A DNA stretch of 64,000 bases. It comes from a virus. Positions 25,708 to 32,913 of this stretch are shown in pieces. Below the pieces are notes generated by a model that was given only the letters and a program-made list of their open reading frames with translations, was not told the origin of the DNA and did no database searches. Location: positions 1 through 64,000 of the IMG/VR virus record IMGVR_UViG_3300044641_006011. One strand, written 5' to 3'. The position numbers and the translations under genes were made by a program. Position 1 is the first letter of the stretch; each line of letters starts with the position of its first letter.

Positions 25708-26256
25708 TTATATAGAAATATTAAATGAAATAGTTACTCTTCTTGTTTTAGAAGGACGAACATAATGAAGTAAACTTGAAGGAAATAATAAAACTTCTCC
25801 TTCTTTTGCATAATCAGATTCATGTGTTTGAAAAGCGCACTCGTTTTTAGTCATAAAAACTGTAGTATTTTTTTCATTTAAATTTAACAAATAAACTCCT
25901 GATACTTTTTCTGGTCCATGATTATGAACATCTGCATAATCATTTTTATGATATACATTCCACCATATTTGCTCTAATGAACATTCCGAACTTACTTTTA
26001 AATTAATCTGATTAACCAAATCATTAAAAGGTTTAAAGACTACATTTTCATAAAAAAAATCGTCATAAAAATCAGGTGAAGTGTTATGATAACTAGTTAT
26101 CATTTTGGTTTCGGAAGTTTTACTCCAAAGATAATCTTCTTTATTTTTATTATGATTGTATTCTTCAATTATTTTTGGCAATAATTGATTTTTTATTTGA
26201 GTATGGTTTTCAACTTTCTGTGAAAATACAAATGGAGAATTGAAAAAGTGTAACAT
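25708..26256 (-). CDS. 2OG-Fe(II) oxygenase
   Basis: 182 residues. The jelly-roll core shows WWNVYHKNDYADVHNHGPEKVSGVYLL (HxD-like first iron ligands as H..H), then GEVLLFPSSLLHYVRPS with the distal His and an Arg (SKTRRVTISFN) that binds 2-oxoglutarate. This is the short phage 2OG oxygenase type common in cyanophages. It may hydroxylate proteins or nucleic acids; the substrate is unknown. Confidence 0.85.
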   Translation of the reverse strand: MLHFFNSPFVFSQKVENHTQIKNQLLPKIIEEYNHNKNKEDYLWSKTSETKMITSYHNTSPDFYDDFFYENVVFKPFNDLVNQINLKVSSECSLEQIWWNVYHKNDYADVHNHGPEKVSGVYLLNLNEKNTTVFMTKNECAFQTHESDYAKEGEVLLFPSSLLHYVRPSKTRRVTISFNISI

Positions 26257-26272
26257 TACTAGTGATTAATAA

Positions 26273-26346
26273 TCGGAATGACAGGATTCGAACCTGCGAC
26301 ATCTCGCTCCCAAAGCGAGTGCTCTACCAAACTGAGCTACATTCCG
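26273..26346 (-). tRNA. tRNA-Pro(TGG)
   Basis: A full cloverleaf: CGGAATG pairs with CATTCCG, discriminator A; anticodon loop TTTGGGA between CTCGC and GCGAG gives TGG. CCA is not encoded. It reads CCA (and by wobble CCG). Confidence 0.96.
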
Positions 26347-26357
26347 TAATTTATAAT

Positions 26358-26386
26358 ATAGTAACATAAGTAATAAATTTTGTCAA
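26358..26386 (-). promoter_or_regulatory. sigma70-like promoter of tRNA-Pro
   Basis: TTGACA (26381-26386), 17 nt, TACTAT (26358-26363) on the minus strand. The -35 overlaps the stop of the 144-residue gene. Confidence 0.7.
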
Positions 26387-26817
26387 GTAACTGTTACTGT
26401 CAATGTGCCACCTTTCGTAAATACTGGAGCATATAAACTACCATAATTATAAATTAAACTCCACTTATTAGGATTTAAACTATAAGTTACTCCATTCACA
26501 TCAGACCATACTTTACCAACATTACCATTATAAGTAATAATGTCTTCATAAAAAGCTTGATTCCAAATGTCCATACTCCATCCAGAAGTTGGATGCTGAC
26601 CAGCTGGACTTGTAGATCTCCAAGTTACATACTGAACTCCACTTCCGTCATATCCATTTACAGAAGACACTGAAAATAAACTTGGTAAACTAGGAGTTGT
26701 GGCACTAATTGAAAACCCAGTTATAGTTTTAATTGTTGTTGAAGAGTCCGCAGTAAATTGAACAGTCCATTCACTACCAATAGAAGGTGCTGTAACTGCT
26801 AACGTAATTGTCGCCAT
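26383..26817 (-). CDS. beta-rich protein, possibly virion-associated
   Basis: 144 residues, Ser/Thr/Gly/Tyr-rich and beta-strand-like throughout (MATITLAVTAPSIGSEWTVQ, KWSLIYNYGSLY, GGTLTVTVT), starting and ending in strands as an Ig-like or jelly-roll domain would. No signal peptide. It could decorate the virion surface; no family recognised. Confidence 0.65.
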   Translation of the reverse strand: MATITLAVTAPSIGSEWTVQFTADSSTTIKTITGFSISATTPSLPSLFSVSSVNGYDGSGVQYVTWRSTSPAGQHPTSGWSMDIWNQAFYEDIITYNGNVGKVWSDVNGVTYSLNPNKWSLIYNYGSLYAPVFTKGGTLTVTVT

Positions 26818-26826
26818 ATCTTTACT

Positions 26827-26946
26827 TTACTTTATGTTATTATGTATAAAAGCAATTCCCATAATAGGAACCACAACTATTCCAAATCCACAAAGTCCTA
26901 ACCAAATTGGACTATTTGCAAGTGTTTCTACTACGTGAAAAATCAT
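26827..26946 (-). CDS. single-helix membrane peptide
   Basis: 39 residues (MIFHVVETLANSPIWLG...), one hydrophobic helix (LGLCGFGIVVVPIMGIAFI) and a short basic end. ATG overlaps the stop of the upstream 75-residue gene. Function unknown. Confidence 0.62.
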   Translation of the reverse strand: MIFHVVETLANSPIWLGLCGFGIVVVPIMGIAFIHNNIK

Positions 26947-27170
26947 CTTCCTCTCCAATTCTTATATTCATAATAAAAATACTGATCAACCTCATTAAGA
27001 CCTGACAAAGGAGCACTCACATCCCAGTATGACCATTCAATACAGAACTGCTTAATATGCATGTCATTAGAAGCGGATCTTATCCCAAGCATTCTTGAAA
27101 ATGCAGACATTGCAAAATTATATCTTTGCTTAATGTGCGGTTCCATTTCCCTTATAGTCTTTGGAGTCAT
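26943..27170 (-). CDS. conserved small protein, unknown
   Basis: 75 residues from the ATG at 27170 (MTPKTIREME), chosen because GAGGAGG lies 6-9 nt upstream; an ATG at 27191 lacks such a site. Aromatic-rich C-terminal half (FCIEWSYWD, YFYYEYKNWRGR). Overlaps both small membrane genes around it. Confidence 0.7.
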   Translation of the reverse strand: MTPKTIREMEPHIKQRYNFAMSAFSRMLGIRSASNDMHIKQFCIEWSYWDVSAPLSGLNEVDQYFYYEYKNWRGR

Positions 27171-27249
27171 AGTATCCTCCTCGTGTTCCAAAATACAGTG
27201 TAGTCAGTACAAAAGGAATAGAAATAAAAATAAGTGCTTTACCTAACAT
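27130..27249 (-). CDS. single-helix membrane peptide with Gly/Tyr tail
   Basis: 39 residues: a helix (LIFISIPFVLTTLYFG) followed by TRGGYYDSKDYKGNG. Its ATG overlaps the stop of gnd, and its 3' end overlaps the next gene by 41 nt. It resembles the tiny photosystem-type subunits in build, but I cannot name it. Confidence 0.62.
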   Translation of the reverse strand: MLGKALIFISIPFVLTTLYFGTRGGYYDSKDYKGNGTAH

Positions 27250-28273
27250 GATGTCCCCCAAACATATAACGCATACCATTTAAGATCTTTGCTCCAAATG
27301 ATCCGAGATTGCGTGAGTTAAATCTTTCAAATAAGGCAGTAGTAATAACAGGAGCGGGAACCCCCAGATCCACAGCGGCAGAAACAGTCCAACGACCCTC
27401 ACCACTGTCGGATACGCCTCCAGAGAACTGTTTAAGGCTACCATCCCTGCGTAGCACATCAGCAGTAAGATCGAGTAACCAAGACCCAACCACACTACCA
27501 CGACGCCATAACTCAGCAACCTCAGCAACGTCAATATCATAACAATAACTTTCTGGGTCTGCCATTGGAGCAACCTCAGCATCTCCTTCTTTAACATACT
27601 GAGAACCTGCGTTAGCGTTCTTTAAAATATCGAAACCTTCAGCATATGCTTGCATTATACCGTATTCAATACCATTATGAACCATTTTTACAAAGTGTCC
27701 GGCACCAGGTCCACCACAATGTAACCAACCAAACTCTGCAGAAGTTACGTCCGAGTTAAATTGAGTCCTGGGGGCAGCGTTGATTCCTGGAGCGAGGGCA
27801 TCAAAAATGCGCGAACAAGTGGCGACTGCAGTATTTCCACCACCAACCATAAGACAGTATCCACGATCCAAACCATAAACACCACCGCTAGTGCCACAAT
27901 CAATATATTGGATACCCAACTTTGCCAGGCGTTCTGCTCTCTTCCGACTGTCTTTAAAATTGCTATTGCCATGATCAATAATAATATCTCCTTCACCACA
28001 ATATCGTAGTAACTCATTGATCGTCTCCTCTACGGTTTCGGCAGGTACAACCATCTGAAAGATTCCTGGTTGTGTTCCTCCATTTTTATTTTGCTTAACT
28101 ACTTTAACAAGATTTTCAATAGTAGTTGTAACGCCGTTAACATACCCACTTTCGTATGCTTCGTTTGCTTTTTCATAATTCCTCCGATAACCCCAGACTT
28201 CTATTCCTGCCTTCATCATGCGGCGAGACATACCTTCGCCCATTCTACCTAATCCAATCAATCCTACTTTCAT
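27239..28273 (-). CDS. gnd: 6-phosphogluconate dehydrogenase, short decarboxylating type
   Basis: 344 residues from the ATG at 28273 (MKVGLIGLGRMGEGM), preceded by AGAGG; the longer in-frame form to 28306 would run through the upstream gene. GLGRMG binds NADP, DHGNSNFKDS and GTSGGVYG are family blocks, HCGGPGAGHFVKMVHNGIEYG holds the catalytic Lys and substrate site. It turns 6-phosphogluconate into ribulose-5-phosphate, CO2 and NADPH. In cyanophages this supports the pentose phosphate route to nucleotides alongside RNR. It overlaps a small membrane gene upstream (ATGA). Confidence 0.95.
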   Translation of the reverse strand: MKVGLIGLGRMGEGMSRRMMKAGIEVWGYRRNYEKANEAYESGYVNGVTTTIENLVKVVKQNKNGGTQPGIFQMVVPAETVEETINELLRYCGEGDIIIDHGNSNFKDSRKRAERLAKLGIQYIDCGTSGGVYGLDRGYCLMVGGGNTAVATCSRIFDALAPGINAAPRTQFNSDVTSAEFGWLHCGGPGAGHFVKMVHNGIEYGIMQAYAEGFDILKNANAGSQYVKEGDAEVAPMADPESYCYDIDVAEVAELWRRGSVVGSWLLDLTADVLRRDGSLKQFSGGVSDSGEGRWTVSAAVDLGVPAPVITTALFERFNSRNLGSFGAKILNGMRYMFGGHHVR

Positions 28274-28365
28274 AAAACCTCTGGATATGCGTGTGTAAGT
28301 CCCCAATGTATAAAAAGTCCAATAGAAGAAAAAAGAATAATTGTTGATATTATTGCTTTAATCAT
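28270..28365 (-). CDS. single-helix membrane peptide upstream of gnd
   Basis: 31 residues (MIKAIISTIILFSSIGLFIH...), a helix and a short tail ending AYPEVL. Its stop overlaps the gnd ATG and its start overlaps the stop of the 96-residue gene, so it is translationally coupled to both. Confidence 0.6.
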   Translation of the reverse strand: MIKAIISTIILFSSIGLFIHWGLTHAYPEVL

Positions 28366-28648
28366 CTTCCTCGTCCTCGTAAGTTGATGGTTCTTCAAAT
28401 AGTTCTTCTATTTTTTGTTGTAAAACTCTTCTTTGAAGTTGTTCAATATCTTCGTCTGTAAATCTCACCACTAGTAACGGATCTCCTACCTTAACATCGT
28501 TCATTTCTGGGTGCTTCACTTTTGGACTTTTTGAGTATCCATGGTGAGCGTTCATAATCATCCAACCTTGTGCAATCATAGAAATTGCAATACCCATAAG
28601 CACAAACCAAGGAACTAAAAATATTATTGGAGAGTAATTTTGAGCCAT
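28358..28648 (-). CDS. membrane-anchored acidic protein, unknown
   Basis: 96 residues. A helix (IIFLVPWFVLMGIAISMIAQGW) near the N-terminus, then a soluble part with DPLLVVRFTDEDIEQLQRRV and an acidic tail (YEDEEDD). Overlaps the 67-residue gene by 25 nt. Conserved build, function unknown. Confidence 0.7.
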   Translation of the reverse strand: MAQNYSPIIFLVPWFVLMGIAISMIAQGWMIMNAHHGYSKSPKVKHPEMNDVKVGDPLLVVRFTDEDIEQLQRRVLQQKIEELFEEPSTYEDEEDD

Positions 28649-28827
28649 GGAAGTAGTGGAGGAATTACCCCTACAAGTCTTAAAAGTCCCTCAGCAAATA
28701 AAGCAAGAACCACCCAACCAACACACATACTAATAATGGAAGCATTACGATTATGCCTTCGGATAGCGGCATCAATCATCTCCTGTACTTCTGTACGAGT
28801 TACATAATCAACATCAAAAGGTTCCAT
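28624..28827 (-). CDS. small membrane protein, unknown
   Basis: 67 residues from the ATG at 28827 (MEPFDVDYVTRTEVQEMIDAA), then a helix (ASIISMCVGWVVLALFAEGLL). ATG overlaps the upstream stop (ATGA). A GGAG lies 8-9 nt upstream. Function unknown. Confidence 0.7.
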   Translation of the reverse strand: MEPFDVDYVTRTEVQEMIDAAIRRHNRNASIISMCVGWVVLALFAEGLLRLVGVIPPLLPWLKITLQ

Positions 28828-28976
28828 CACTTTTCATCTCCAAGAAACTTTGCAAGAGGGTCTTTTCGTGTTTTTACGATTTCAACTGCTCTCTTATAAA
28901 ACATATTATCTGTATTACCAGACGTTTCAAAAGTTTCTTTGATCTTCACCCAATTAAGATAGGTGTGCTGATCCAT
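28827..28976 (-). CDS. small soluble protein heading the gnd group
   Basis: 49 residues, charged and helical (MDQHTYLNWVKIKETFETSG...). First gene of a six-gene run to gnd and beyond, behind the promoter at 29004-29031. No known domain. Confidence 0.68.
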   Translation of the reverse strand: MDQHTYLNWVKIKETFETSGNTDNMFYKRAVEIVKTRKDPLAKFLGDEK

Positions 28977-29003
28977 AAGGTTTTAGGTTGAATATTACTA
29001 ATT

Positions 29004-29031
29004 ATATTAGTCAGTAATTCTACTTTGTCAA
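29004..29031 (-). promoter_or_regulatory. sigma70-like promoter of the gnd group
   Basis: TTGACA (29026-29031), 16 nt, TAATAT (29004-29009) on the minus strand, 28 nt before the first gene. Confidence 0.65.
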
Positions 29032-29089
29032 GTTTGTGTTGATACAAAAATATAGATTAAAAAAATCTAAAATTTTGTAATATTTGTAA

Positions 29090-29176
29090 CGGAAGCGGTT
29101 AGATTTGAACTAACGGAGGTGTTACCCTCACTTGTTTTCAAGACAAGCGCAATAAACCGGACTCTGCCACGCTTCC
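29090..29176 (-). tRNA. tRNA-Ser(TGA)
   Basis: 87 nt with a long class II variable arm (GTGAGGGTAACACCTC). Acceptor GGAAGCG pairs with CGCTTCC, discriminator G. Anticodon loop CTTGAAA between CTTGT and ACAAG gives TGA. Confidence 0.96.
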
Positions 29177-29187
29177 AAAATAAGTCC

Positions 29188-29445
29188 TCAGCGGACTTCA
29201 AAATCTAAACGTCTTACCTTACGTTGTCTTCTTGCCTCTTGAAAGGCAAGGTCTTCGTTAGTGAGAACACCAGACTTTGATTTATTATTTACAAAGTTTA
29301 GCATAACAACAGAGGATAAGTCAACAGCTGAAATAACTCCTCCACGAATTGTTGCCATATTTGGACAACCACAAGTTATAGTTTTCGTAGAATGTCCCTC
29401 TAACTCCTTACCACAGGATCGACATCTGATTCTTAAATTTTCCAT
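29188..29445 (-). CDS. small zinc-ribbon-like protein
   Basis: 85 residues. CRSCG near residue 8-12 and CGC near 26-28 suggest a small zinc site; the rest (ATIRGGVISAVDLSSVVML) is strand-rich with a basic helix at the end (EARRQRKVRR). Possibly nucleic-acid-binding. A perfect late promoter lies at 29483-29490. Confidence 0.7.
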   Translation of the reverse strand: MENLRIRCRSCGKELEGHSTKTITCGCPNMATIRGGVISAVDLSSVVMLNFVNNKSKSGVLTNEDLAFQEARRQRKVRRLDFEVR

Positions 29446-29482
29446 TGTTATAATCAGTTATACTTCTTCAATCTTTTTTGAA

Positions 29483-29490
29483 TATTTATA
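29483..29490 (-). promoter_or_regulatory. T4-type late promoter
   Basis: A perfect TATAAATA on the minus strand, 37 nt before the zinc-ribbon gene and right after tRNA-Val. Confidence 0.6.
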
Positions 29491-29491
29491 A

Positions 29492-29564
29492 TGGGCAATC
29501 GCAGATTCGAACTGCGGACTTTCTGCGTGTAAAGCAGACACTCTAACCGCTGAGTTAATCGCCC
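29492..29564 (-). tRNA. tRNA-Val(TAC)
   Basis: 73 nt. Acceptor GGGCGAT pairs with ATTGCCC (one G-T), discriminator A. Anticodon loop TTTACAC between TCTGC and GCAGA gives TAC. Confidence 0.95.
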
Positions 29565-29571
29565 AATAAAG

Positions 29572-29736
29572 TCAATATTGACTCATCATATATTCTACAG
29601 TATTTGCTACATCATTCATAGCATCACGTAGATTTTCTCTTTGACCTGATTCTTGTTTAATGATTGGACGGTGATCATCAGTCAAAGTCCAACGCCACTG
29701 ATTCATATCCTTACAAAACCATAGATTAATTTTCAT
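29572..29736 (-). CDS. small conserved protein, unknown
   Basis: 54 residues (MKINLWFCKDMNQWRWTLTD...), two short strands rich in Trp then a helix (ENLRDAMNDVANTVEYMM). Overlaps the upstream 51-residue gene by 11 nt. Unknown. Confidence 0.68.
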   Translation of the reverse strand: MKINLWFCKDMNQWRWTLTDDHRPIIKQESGQRENLRDAMNDVANTVEYMMSQY

Positions 29737-29881
29737 TCTTTGTGTATTCTAGTTTGATCCAATTAATCAAAGCATTTAGTTCCATTCTTTTTTCTTCAGT
29801 AAAATCAAATTTTTTATTGAAGAGATAAAAATCAAGTGCTTCAAGAGCAACTTCTCTATCGCGTTGGGAAATAAGAGACAT
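29726..29881 (-). CDS. small helical protein, unknown
   Basis: 51 residues (MSLISQRDREVALEALDFYL...), helical and charged. First gene after the promoter at 29903-29931. Unknown. Confidence 0.65.
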   Translation of the reverse strand: MSLISQRDREVALEALDFYLFNKKFDFTEEKRMELNALINWIKLEYTKNEN

Positions 29882-29902
29882 AAAACTTTTAACTTGTTAC
29901 TT

Positions 29903-29931
29903 ATAATACACTAAAAAGGGGGTTTTGTCAA
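29903..29931 (-). promoter_or_regulatory. sigma70-like promoter inside the porin terminator
   Basis: TTGACA (29926-29931), 17 nt, TATTAT (29903-29908) on the minus strand. The -35 is the loop and start of the 3' arm of the terminator at 29913-29936. Confidence 0.72.
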
Positions 29932-29936
29932 CCCCC
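29913..29936 (-). terminator. terminator of the porin gene
   Basis: A GGGGGTT / AACCCCC stem with a 5-nt loop, followed by five T on the minus strand, 23 nt after the porin stop. Confidence 0.85.
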
Positions 29937-29959
29937 CAGTTTACACTATGTAGTTATTA

Positions 29960-31453
29960 TCAGAAACGGAAAGTCGTCTGAATTACACCACCATAGTTGG
30001 AAGAAGTATCTGCAAGTGCTTGATTGTTAGACACATAGAACACAGCAGGAGTAACAGTAATATTATCGCTTACACGATACTTATAGAACAGTTCCCACAT
30101 TGTTGCATCCTTTTCAAGACCTTCTGCATTTCCAGGTTGACCGATAGCGAAACCAGCAGAATTACCCTTGGCGAATACATCAGACCACTGAAGACCAGCA
30201 TACCAAGTTTGAGAATCGGTAGCACCAGTAGGAGTTGCTGCACCTTCAGCATTCAAGCTTACGGTGTTCCAACCATATCCACCACTCACAGAAGGAATAA
30301 TACCAGACTTCTTAGGTTGCCAGTAAGCACTCAGAGCATAACCATTAGAGGTTTGTCCAGGAGCAAGAGCACCAGAACTACCCAGAACACCATTAAAGGT
30401 GCGAACACGGGTGCCTTCAGTACCGTAACGATAACCGAAAGCAGCACCCCACTGAGGAGTACGATAACCAATCTGAGCAAGAGTGTTCAGAGCACCCTTT
30501 TCATTAAACTCACCTTTGGTAGAATCAGCACCACTCTGAGCAACATAGTTCAGACCAGCAACGAAACCTTTCTTACCTTGTGACCACTGAGCACCGAAAC
30601 CAGCACCAGTTGCCTTGTTATAGACACCAGGAGCACCAGCAAGTTGGAAGAAGTCCAGAACATCCGACTTATAAGCAGAAGGAATCCAGGTCATCTCAGT
30701 ATTACGAACCAGAGCACCAGCAGTCAGAGTTACACCCTTAGCAAGAGCAGGGAAGCTGTAGTACAGACGGTCAATCTTTACAGAATCAGAAGTGCCTTCT
30801 GCTTTGTCCAGTTTAAAGAGTGAAGAACTGGAACCAAAAGGTTGACTGGAGAAGTTACCAGAACGAAGACGAGTACGAAGAAGATCCTTTCCAGTGAAAG
30901 AAGTATCAAGATTGATACGAAGATCGTAGTTGAAGGCAGTATTGCCTACATTGGTACTGGAATCCTTACCAGGAACCCAAGCATTATCAACACCACCAAG
31001 AACGAAAGATGCTTCACCTTTCAGTTTAGTTGTGGTAGAGAATTGAGTTGCTTCCAGAGCACCAACTTTGGTTTCCAGACTTGCAACTTTACCTTGAATT
31101 ACAGTCAGTTCATCACGGAACTCATTTGCAAGACGACCGAGTTCATCAGTAACTTCGGTTACACGGTCAAGGCAAGCATTCAGAAGTGCTGCTGCTTCAT
31201 AACGGGTCATTGCTTTACCACCACCAAAGGTGCCGTTTGCATAACCAGCAACACAACCATAACGCTCTACAAGATTGCTGAGTGCCTGATATGCCCAGTC
31301 AGTGGGTTGCACATCAGAAAGTTGCGAAACGCTTGTAACCTGCTCAGTGGAGTATTGGTTGACTGCTGCCATGTTAAGGTCTGCGGCATTCGCAGCAACA
31401 GGAGCAACCATTCCCAGAGCAACAGGTGCAAGCATCAGTTGTTTGAGTTTCAT
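29960..31453 (-). CDS. cyanobacterial-type SLH-domain porin
   Basis: 497 residues in the order of cyanobacterial SomA-like porins: signal peptide (MKLKQLMLAPVALGMVAPVAANA), an SLH domain (VQPTDWAYQALSNLVERYGCVAG and GTFGGGKAMTRYEAAALLNAC), a coiled coil (about 95-135, ELGRLANEFRDEL) and a long outer-membrane beta barrel ending in Phe (TTFRF). The SLH part anchors to peptidoglycan. A host-derived origin is likely. It may replace or alter outer-membrane permeability during infection. It is a monocistron with its own promoter and terminator. Confidence 0.9.
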   Translation of the reverse strand: MKLKQLMLAPVALGMVAPVAANAADLNMAAVNQYSTEQVTSVSQLSDVQPTDWAYQALSNLVERYGCVAGYANGTFGGGKAMTRYEAAALLNACLDRVTEVTDELGRLANEFRDELTVIQGKVASLETKVGALEATQFSTTTKLKGEASFVLGGVDNAWVPGKDSSTNVGNTAFNYDLRINLDTSFTGKDLLRTRLRSGNFSSQPFGSSSSLFKLDKAEGTSDSVKIDRLYYSFPALAKGVTLTAGALVRNTEMTWIPSAYKSDVLDFFQLAGAPGVYNKATGAGFGAQWSQGKKGFVAGLNYVAQSGADSTKGEFNEKGALNTLAQIGYRTPQWGAAFGYRYGTEGTRVRTFNGVLGSSGALAPGQTSNGYALSAYWQPKKSGIIPSVSGGYGWNTVSLNAEGAATPTGATDSQTWYAGLQWSDVFAKGNSAGFAIGQPGNAEGLEKDATMWELFYKYRVSDNITVTPAVFYVSNNQALADTSSNYGGVIQTTFRF

Positions 31454-31524
31454 AAAAATTTGTTTTTGTTCTATAGGACATAATGTGTGACTATGCGAGT
31501 AGTTGAGGCACTATCACTTCACGG

Positions 31525-31532
31525 TATTTATC
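31525..31532 (-). promoter_or_regulatory. late-type promoter of porin
   Basis: GATAAATA on the minus strand, 72 nt before the porin start; same form as at psbA and psbD. Confidence 0.5.
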
Positions 31533-31583
31533 TTAACAGTTCCTTTGGGATCAGTCAAGCCTTTTCGGTTTTTACGGTTTATA

Positions 31584-31654
31584 AGCGAATGACGGGGATC
31601 GAACCCGTGACACCAACTTGGAAGGATGGGATGTTACCGCTACACCACATTCGC
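31584..31654 (-). tRNA. tRNA-Gly(TCC)
   Basis: 71 nt. GCGAATG pairs with CATTCGC. Anticodon loop CTTCCAA gives TCC; the anticodon stem has one T-T mismatch (CCATC with GTTGG). Confidence 0.92.
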
Positions 31655-31704
31655 AAAAGTGGGAGATTTCTCTCCCAGCACATTTCCTTCACACGGATAG
31701 GAAA

Positions 31705-31733
31705 AGTATAAGACATAATGAGTATTATGTCAA
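31705..31733 (-). promoter_or_regulatory. sigma70-like promoter of tRNA-Gly
   Basis: TTGACA (31728-31733), 17 nt, TATACT (31705-31710) on the minus strand, touching the 3' end of tRNA-Thr. Confidence 0.75.
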
Positions 31734-31804
31734 GCCCCCGACTGGATTTGAACCAGCGACCAACGGTTTACAAAACCGTTGCTCTACCACTGAGCTACAA
31801 GGGC
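31733..31804 (-). tRNA. tRNA-Thr(TGT)
   Basis: 72 nt. GCCCTTG pairs with CGGGGGC through two G-T pairs. Anticodon loop TTTGTAA between ACGGT and ACCGT gives TGT. Confidence 0.95.
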
Positions 31805-31808
31805 GAAA

Positions 31809-31846
31809 CAGGGGAGGCCATCCCCCTGACCTAGAAATATTCTAGG
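31809..31846. repeat. two hairpins in a tRNA spacer
   Basis: CAGGGG/CCCCTG (31809-31828) and CCTAGAA/TTCTAGG (31830-31846) lie between tRNA-Asn and tRNA-Thr. Neither has a T-run on the minus strand; they may guide tRNA processing. Nothing else is seen in 31805-31894. Confidence 0.5.
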
Positions 31847-31894
31847 TTTTAGTTGGAAGGAGTGCTCTTGAGGTTATCGCAGGATCACTTCCAA

Positions 31895-31967
31895 CTCCCC
31901 CACCTGGACTCGAACCAGGAACCCCAGAGTTAACAGCTCCGTGCTCTGCCAATTGAGCTATAAGGGA
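31895..31967 (-). tRNA. tRNA-Asn(GTT)
   Basis: 73 nt. TCCCTTA pairs with TGGGGGA (two T-G pairs). Anticodon loop CTGTTAA gives GTT. Confidence 0.95.
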
Positions 31968-31986
31968 ATAATGGTAGGAGGGATTT

Positions 31987-32115
31987 CTATGTGCGGACAG
32001 AATCACCTTTCACATCATCCAGTCTAAACCAGCGAGAGGTGTTGCACTTCCTACATTTGATGGAGTAAGTGTGATATACCTCATAAGGATATAACAGTGA
32101 CTTACCCTCTATCAG
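31987..32115 (-). CDS. possible small CxxC protein without a standard start
   Basis: A frame open for 42 codons ahead of tRNA-Asn: LIEGKSLLYPYEVYHTYS, IKCRKCNTSRWFRLDDV, ending SVRT. One CRKC pair and a Trp/Arg-rich stretch look protein-like. No ATG, GTG or TTG is in frame; a CTG at 32115 is the only candidate. It may be a rare CTG start, a remnant, or chance. Confidence 0.3.
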   Translation of the reverse strand: MIEGKSLLYPYEVYHTYSIKCRKCNTSRWFRLDDVKGDSVRT

Positions 32116-32120
32116 TTTAT

Positions 32121-32149
32121 ATATTACACTAGTTCTGAGATTATGTCAA
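32121..32149 (-). promoter_or_regulatory. sigma70-like promoter of tRNA-Asn
   Basis: TTGACA (32144-32149), 17 nt, TAATAT (32121-32126) on the minus strand. Confidence 0.7.
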
Positions 32150-32604
32150 GTCCAAAGGTTATGGTCGTATTCCCAGTGGCAATTTGGGCACAAAGGCATT
32201 ATGTTTTCTTTGGAATTAATAATACTTATCATAACCTCTTCACTAAAAGAAGAAATTGGTTTAATGTGGGCAACTTCTATATGTTTATCATACCCACATT
32301 TGCAACATTTGGTAAATCCAAGTTTTTTTCCTTCTGCTCTTGCTCTTGTCCTAATTAAAGCAAAAGCAGAAGACTTGTGATGTTTTTCATAAATTGCTTC
32401 TTTTAATGTCATATCACCCAAAGAACCACAACATTTTATACATCTTTTACTTCTATAATCAATTTCTACACCACACATTTCGCATTTATTTGGAAAATTA
32501 ATTTTTTTCCTTTTAGGGTGTTGAACATTAGTCCATTTAGCGGCACAACTTCTACTACAAAATTTTGGATTATTATGTTGTTTTCCGCAGGTTACACATT
32601 CCAT
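32146..32604 (-). CDS. HNH endonuclease in the tRNA array
   Basis: 152 residues. Three Cys pairs in the N-terminal half (CVTCGK, CSRSC, CEMCGVEI, CIKCC) look like zinc ribbons, then CCKCGYDKHIEVAHIKPIS and MPLCPNCHWEYDH form the HNH core. Probably a homing nuclease lodged between tRNA genes. A late-type promoter lies at 32628-32635. Confidence 0.87.
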   Translation of the reverse strand: MECVTCGKQHNNPKFCSRSCAAKWTNVQHPKRKKINFPNKCEMCGVEIDYRSKRCIKCCGSLGDMTLKEAIYEKHHKSSAFALIRTRARAEGKKLGFTKCCKCGYDKHIEVAHIKPISSFSEEVMISIINSKENIMPLCPNCHWEYDHNLWT

Positions 32605-32627
32605 ATTATTAATGGATATTACATTAT

Positions 32628-32635
32628 TATTTATG
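32628..32635 (-). promoter_or_regulatory. late-type promoter of HNH gene
   Basis: CATAAATA on the minus strand, 24 nt before the ATG at 32604; one base from TATAAATA. Confidence 0.5.
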
Positions 32636-32658
32636 TTTTTAAGTTGTTTTATTCAAAA

Positions 32659-32733
32659 CAGGCACGGTAGGATTTGAACCTACGGCTAACCGATTAGAAG
32701 TCGGATACTCTGTCCAGGCTGAGTTACGTGCCC
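32659..32733 (-). tRNA. tRNA-Arg(TCT)
   Basis: 75 nt. GGGCACG pairs with CGTGCCT (terminal G-T). Anticodon loop CTTCTAA gives TCT, reading AGA. Confidence 0.94.
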
Positions 32734-32739
32734 ATAAGA

Positions 32740-32765
32740 CCTCCTATAAGTTCTCTTAGAGGAGG
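32740..32765. repeat. hairpin upstream of tRNA-Arg
   Basis: CCTCCTATAAG and CTTAGAGGAGG form an 11-bp stem with one mismatch, just 5' of the tRNA on the minus strand. It lies between the promoter at 32813-32841 and the tRNA, so it is likely a processed leader rather than a terminator. The rest of 32766-32812 shows nothing. Confidence 0.5.
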
Positions 32766-32812
32766 TGTGTGAGGATTACACAAGGTTTAGACCCTCTGTT
32801 ACTCACGAGACA

Positions 32813-32841
32813 ATCATAAAGTATTTAACTTAGATTGTCAA
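32813..32841 (-). promoter_or_regulatory. sigma70-like promoter of tRNA-Arg
   Basis: TTGACA (32836-32841), 17 nt, TATGAT (32813-32818) on the minus strand, touching the end of tRNA-Ile. Confidence 0.75.
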
Positions 32842-32913
32842 TAGGACTGCGGAGAATTGAACTCCGTTCACACCGTTATAAGCAGTGGGCCTTAACCAAT
32901 AGGCGACAGTCCC
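32842..32913 (-). tRNA. tRNA-Ile(TAT)
   Basis: 72 nt. GGGACTG pairs with CAGTCCT (terminal G-T), discriminator A. Anticodon loop CTTATAA between CACTG and CGGTG gives TAT, reading the rare AUA. Confidence 0.95.

Noticed and set aside
30020-31483. Long plus-strand ORFs opposite the porin
   Set aside because: Composition is a mirror of the strand-rich porin codons; no signals.
31483-31845. Plus-strand ORFs covering tRNA-Gly and tRNA-Thr
   Set aside because: They run through tRNA genes and promoters; tRNA folds explain the sequence.
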